This document shows positions 60,444-64,000 of a DNA stretch of 64,000 nt, one piece after another; the first letter of the stretch is position 1; each line of letters starts with the position of its first letter. Origin of the DNA: Octadecabacter sp. (GTDB lineage Bacteria; Pseudomonadota; Alphaproteobacteria; Rhodobacterales; Rhodobacteraceae); assembly GCA_017886375.1 (NCBI GenBank), contig JAGGNB010000113.1:1-64000 (forward strand), in the 5' to 3' direction. Under the pieces are notes generated by a model. The model did not search any database. It saw only the letters and a program-made list of their open reading frames with translations, and was not told the DNA's origin. Made by a program: the position numbers and the translations under genes.

Positions 60444-62699
60444 TTATCTTGCCGTACTCGACGCGAGAACGGCCATGTTTAGGATGTCGTTCACCGTACT
60501 GCCCGTGGAGCAAATCTGGATCGGTTTATCGATGCCAGCAAGGATCGGGCCAATCACGGTCGCTCCGGCCATTTCTTGCATTAACTTGACAGAAATCGAG
60601 GCAGAGTGGCGCGCTGGAACGACCAAGACATTGGCTGGCCCTGTCAAACGCGAAAACGGATACGCCTCTTGCGCCTTGGTATTGAGCGCCACATCAACGG
60701 TCATTTCGCCCTCGTATTCAAAATCAACACCGCGCTCATCAAGCACATTCGTCGCTTTGTGCATTTTTTCGGCACGCTCAGAGATCGGGTATCCGAAGGT
60801 CGAGAATGACAGGAATGCGACGCGTGGTTCCAATCCAAGACGGCGCGCGACGTAGGCTCCGCGTTCGGCAATGTCTGCCAGATCGTTTTCATCGGGCCAT
60901 TCATGAACCAATGTGTCTGCGATCAATACGATCTTTCCTTTGTTCAGGACAGCCGTCACACCCACTGCGCCATCATGGGGGCCAGCGTCGAATACGTGGT
61001 TAATCAATTCAAGCACATGGGCGGATTTACGGGTCGCGCCAGTCACCATGCCATCGGCGTGGCCGTGGGCCAACATCAACGACGCAAACACATGACGGTC
61101 GCGGTTTGCCAAGCGGTGAATGTCACTGCTGTCGTGGCCCTTGCGTTGCAGGCGATTGTACAAGAATTCTTTATATTCATCGAGGTGCTCGGTGTTTGCC
61201 GCGTTGACGATTGTCAGTTCGGAAACCGCATCGCCGAGGCCTTCAAGAGTGAGCTTGGTTTTGACATCATCCTCCCGCCCGACAACGAGCGCGCGGCCAA
61301 AACCGGAACGTTGATACAGGACCGCAGCACGCAAGATACGCGGATCGTCGCCTTCGGCAAAAACGATCGTATGCTGATTTGCGCGCGCACGTGCGTTGAT
61401 ACCGCGCAGGATGGACGCCGTGGGATCCATCCGCGTTTTAAGAGATTCTTCATAGCCTTCGATATCGACAATCGGGCGTCGCGCGACGCCGGTGTCCATA
61501 CCAGCCCGCGCCACGGCAGGCGGGATAACATGAATCAAACGCGGATCGAACGGCGTCGGAATGATGTAATCACGCCCGAATGTTAGCTTTCGCCCGTAAG
61601 CGAGAGCAACTTCGTCCGGCACATCTTCGCGGGCAAGTTGCGCTAGGGCATTGGCGCAAGCGATTTTCATTTCGTCGTTGATGGCACGCGCATGAATATC
61701 GAGGGCGCCACGAAACAGGTAGGGAAACCCAAGGACGTTGTTCACCTGGTTTGGATAATCGCTGCGACCAGTCGCGACGATAACGTCGCTGCGAACGGCG
61801 TGGACTTCTTCTGGGGTAATCTCAGGGTCGGGGTTCGCCATCGCAAATATAACGGCATTCGGCGCCATGGATTGAACCATTTCTTGCGTGACGGCACCCT
61901 TGGCCGACACACCGAGGAAGACATCGCAGCCATCAATTGCCTGCGCCAAAGTGCGGGTATCCGTTGCGGCGGCGTGGGCAGATTTCCACTGGTTCATGCC
62001 TTCGGTGCGACCCTGGTAGATCACGCCCTTGGTGTCGCACATGATGCAGTTGTTGTGGGTCGCGCCCATTGATTTAAGCAACTCAAGGCACGCGATGCCT
62101 GCCGCACCGGCACCATTCAACACAATTTTGACGTCTTCGATTTTCTTACCGGAGATTTTCAGCGCATTGATCAAGCCAGCGGCGCAGATGACGGCCGTTC
62201 CATGCTGGTCGTCATGAAACACCGGAATGTCCATTTCTTCCTTCAGGCGTTGTTCGATGATAAAACATTCTGGCGCTTTGATATCTTCGAGGTTGATGCC
62301 GCCAAATGTCGGTCCCATCAGGCGCACGGCATTGCAGAATTCGTCGGGATCCTCAGTATCGAGTTCAATGTCGATAGAGTTCACATCGGCAAAGCGTTTG
62401 AACAAAACCGCCTTACCTTCCATCACAGGTTTCGAGCCTAAAGCGCCTAGATTCCCCAATCCAAGGACCGCCGTACCGTTTGAAATCACGGCAACGAGGT
62501 TACCTTTGTTGGTGTAATCGTAGGCGAGTTCAGGGTTTGCAGCGATTGCCTCACAGGGGACCGCGACGCCGGGGGAATAGGCCAGAGACAGATCGCGCTG
62601 CGTTGTCATCGGGACCGTCGCTTGAATCTCCCACTTTCCGGGGGTCGGATCCATATGGAATGCCAATGCGTCTTCGCGCGTAACTTTCGTGTTTGCCAT
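60444..62699 (-). CDS. maeB: NADP-dependent malic enzyme with C-terminal phosphotransacetylase-like domain (start corrected to MANTKVTRED)
   Basis: RDLSLAYSPGVAVPCEAIA, VFHDDQHGTAVICAAGLINAL, C-terminal PTA-like region through MAVLASSTAR. Confidence 0.95.
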   Translation of the reverse strand: MANTKVTREDALAFHMDPTPGKWEIQATVPMTTQRDLSLAYSPGVAVPCEAIAANPELAYDYTNKGNLVAVISNGTAVLGLGNLGALGSKPVMEGKAVLFKRFADVNSIDIELDTEDPDEFCNAVRLMGPTFGGINLEDIKAPECFIIEQRLKEEMDIPVFHDDQHGTAVICAAGLINALKISGKKIEDVKIVLNGAGAAGIACLELLKSMGATHNNCIMCDTKGVIYQGRTEGMNQWKSAHAAATDTRTLAQAIDGCDVFLGVSAKGAVTQEMVQSMAPNAVIFAMANPDPEITPEEVHAVRSDVIVATGRSDYPNQVNNVLGFPYLFRGALDIHARAINDEMKIACANALAQLAREDVPDEVALAYGRKLTFGRDYIIPTPFDPRLIHVIPPAVARAGMDTGVARRPIVDIEGYEESLKTRMDPTASILRGINARARANQHTIVFAEGDDPRILRAAVLYQRSGFGRALVVGREDDVKTKLTLEGLGDAVSELTIVNAANTEHLDEYKEFLYNRLQRKGHDSSDIHRLANRDRHVFASLMLAHGHADGMVTGATRKSAHVLELINHVFDAGPHDGAVGVTAVLNKGKIVLIADTLVHEWPDENDLADIAERGAYVARRLGLEPRVAFLSFSTFGYPISERAEKMHKATNVLDERGVDFEYEGEMTVDVALNTKAQEAYPFSRLTGPANVLVVPARHSASISVKLMQEMAGATVIGPILAGIDKPIQICSTGSTVNDILNMAVLASSTAR

Positions 62700-62836
62700 C
62701 TGATACTCTCCGCCATTTCCTGGTCCTGCGTCCGAACCTTGATAGGGGCGCCGCTTGATCCCCGCAATGGGCGGTTTTTGCGCTTTCGTCGCTAACATAG
62801 GCTCGGTAGGTTGCGCAGACAGCATCAGGGGGATTT

Positions 62837-64000
62837 ATGAACAGCAATGTGACACCGATGATGGTGCAGTATCTTGAAATCAAGGCAGATCATCCCGACG
62901 CGCTGTTGTTCTACCGGATGGGCGATTTCTATGAGCTGTTCTTTGATGACGCGGTGGCTGCTGCGGGCGCGTTGGATATTGCGCTGACCAAACGCGGCAA
63001 ACATTTGGGCGATGATATCGCCATGTGCGGTGTACCGTATCATGCCGCAGAGGGATATCTGCTGACGCTGATCCGCAAAGGGCACCGCGTTGCTGTTTGC
63101 GAGCAATTGGAAAGTCCTGCGGAGGCGAAAAAGCGCGGGTATAAATCTATCGTTAATCGGGGCGTCACGCGGGTTGTGACACCTGGAACGCTCACAGAGG
63201 ATTCGTTGCTTGATGCACGGCGCCATAATTTTTTGGCAGCCTATGCAAACGTTCGTGGCGACGGGGCATTGGCGTGGGTCGACATTTCAACGGGTGCTTT
63301 TTCGGTGCTTGGCTGTGACGGGGCAGGGCTTGGACCGGAACTGGCGAGGCTGAACCCGAAAGAGGTTCTGTTGAGCGATGTGGGTGAGGCGGATTTCGGC
63401 ACCATCGTCGAGGATTCTGGCGCAGCGGTGACAGTTCTTGGCAATGCGGCGTTCGACAGCACAAACGGTGAAAAACGCCTGTGTCTTGTCTATGGCGTTT
63501 CATCCTTGGATGGATTTGGTGCGTTCACACGGGCTGAAGTGGCTGCTTTGTCGGCGGTGGTAGAATACCTTGATATCACGCAAAAGGGAAAACTGCCGCT
63601 GTTGCGTGCGCCAGTGCGCGAAAAACGCGAAGCGGCAATGCAGATTGATGCTTCAACGAGAAAGTCGTTGGAGTTAACGCGGGGAATGAATGGCGGCCGC
63701 GCTGGATCATTGTTGTCGGTGATTGATCGCACACAAACAGCTGGCGGCGCGCGGTTGTTGGAACGGCGGCTTTCATCCCCATCGCGCAATTTGGCCGAGA
63801 TTGGCGCGCGGCAGGATGCAGTTGCTTGGTGCTTGGACAACGGTGATGTGGCCGCGTTTTTGGACGATAGGTTGCGCGAAGTGCCTGATCTGGACCGCGC
63901 TTTGTCACGCCTGTCGATGGATCGGGGTGGACCACGGGACATGACGGCCATTCGCAGCGCTATTGAGCAGGCGACAGTCATCGCCGACATGTTGCCAGAC
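62837..64000 (+). CDS. mutS: DNA mismatch repair protein MutS, N-terminal part, truncated by window edge
   Basis: MNSNVTPMMVQYLEIKADHPDALLFYRMGDFYELFFDDAVAAAGALDIALTKRG, continuous to the window end. Confidence 0.97.
   Translation, partial: MNSNVTPMMVQYLEIKADHPDALLFYRMGDFYELFFDDAVAAAGALDIALTKRGKHLGDDIAMCGVPYHAAEGYLLTLIRKGHRVAVCEQLESPAEAKKRGYKSIVNRGVTRVVTPGTLTEDSLLDARRHNFLAAYANVRGDGALAWVDISTGAFSVLGCDGAGLGPELARLNPKEVLLSDVGEADFGTIVEDSGAAVTVLGNAAFDSTNGEKRLCLVYGVSSLDGFGAFTRAEVAALSAVVEYLDITQKGKLPLLRAPVREKREAAMQIDASTRKSLELTRGMNGGRAGSLLSVIDRTQTAGGARLLERRLSSPSRNLAEIGARQDAVAWCLDNGDVAAFLDDRLREVPDLDRALSRLSMDRGGPRDMTAIRSAIEQATVIADMLPD

Noticed and set aside
1-64000. Search for CRISPR arrays, tRNA/rRNA genes, IS elements, prophage or toxin-antitoxin/defence modules
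   Set aside because: By eye I saw no regularly spaced repeats, cloverleaf-like genes, transposases, integrases or recognisable defence genes. A dedicated tRNAscan/Infernal/DefenseFinder run would be needed to be certain.

Overview
The window is an ordinary, gene-dense chromosomal segment whose protein content and gene order look like a Rhodobacteraceae (Roseobacter-group) alphaproteobacterium. This assignment is by recognition, not by a search. I support about 60 protein-coding genes. I see no rRNA, tRNA, CRISPR array, prophage or IS element. Left to right the main blocks are: LPS transport (lptC 3' end, lptA, lptB) with hpf and ptsN; a polysaccharide/sulfation block (bimodular sulfotransferase, DUF5928-type GlcNAc transferase, two tandem GT2 paralogs, galU, kdsB, cysQ, KpsM-like permease); alkB, dnaK, dnaJ, radC; an SBP-OmpA fusion with a secreted partner; secA, PpiC-type PPIase, argJ, mutT; infB, ylxR, nusA, rimP; a peptide ABC transporter with proline iminopeptidase; ubiG, a nitrilase-family hydrolase, grxC, comF, hemH; a tandemly duplicated small secreted/membrane protein; a decayed L,D-transpeptidase; a CAP lipoprotein and an intact L,D-transpeptidase; an RNA methyltransferase, two ABC exporters, cca, two NUDIX genes, hslO, argG; a sulfotransferase/aminotransferase pair; msrA, a ribokinase-like kinase, maeB and the 5' part of mutS. 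The most notable observations are: (i) a possible sulfated, Kdo-linked capsule locus; (ii) a 230-bp perfectly conserved tandem duplication with diverged flanks; (iii) an L,D-transpeptidase pseudogene with readable lesions; (iv) candidate CtrA sites upstream of hpf and radC; (v) twin TTTGTACAAA palindromes; (vi) three 11-bp iterons upstream of an unlisted small ORF; (vii) a 15-bp duplication across the hslO/NUDIX overlap. I did not find convincing evidence of a wholly new defence or mobile system.
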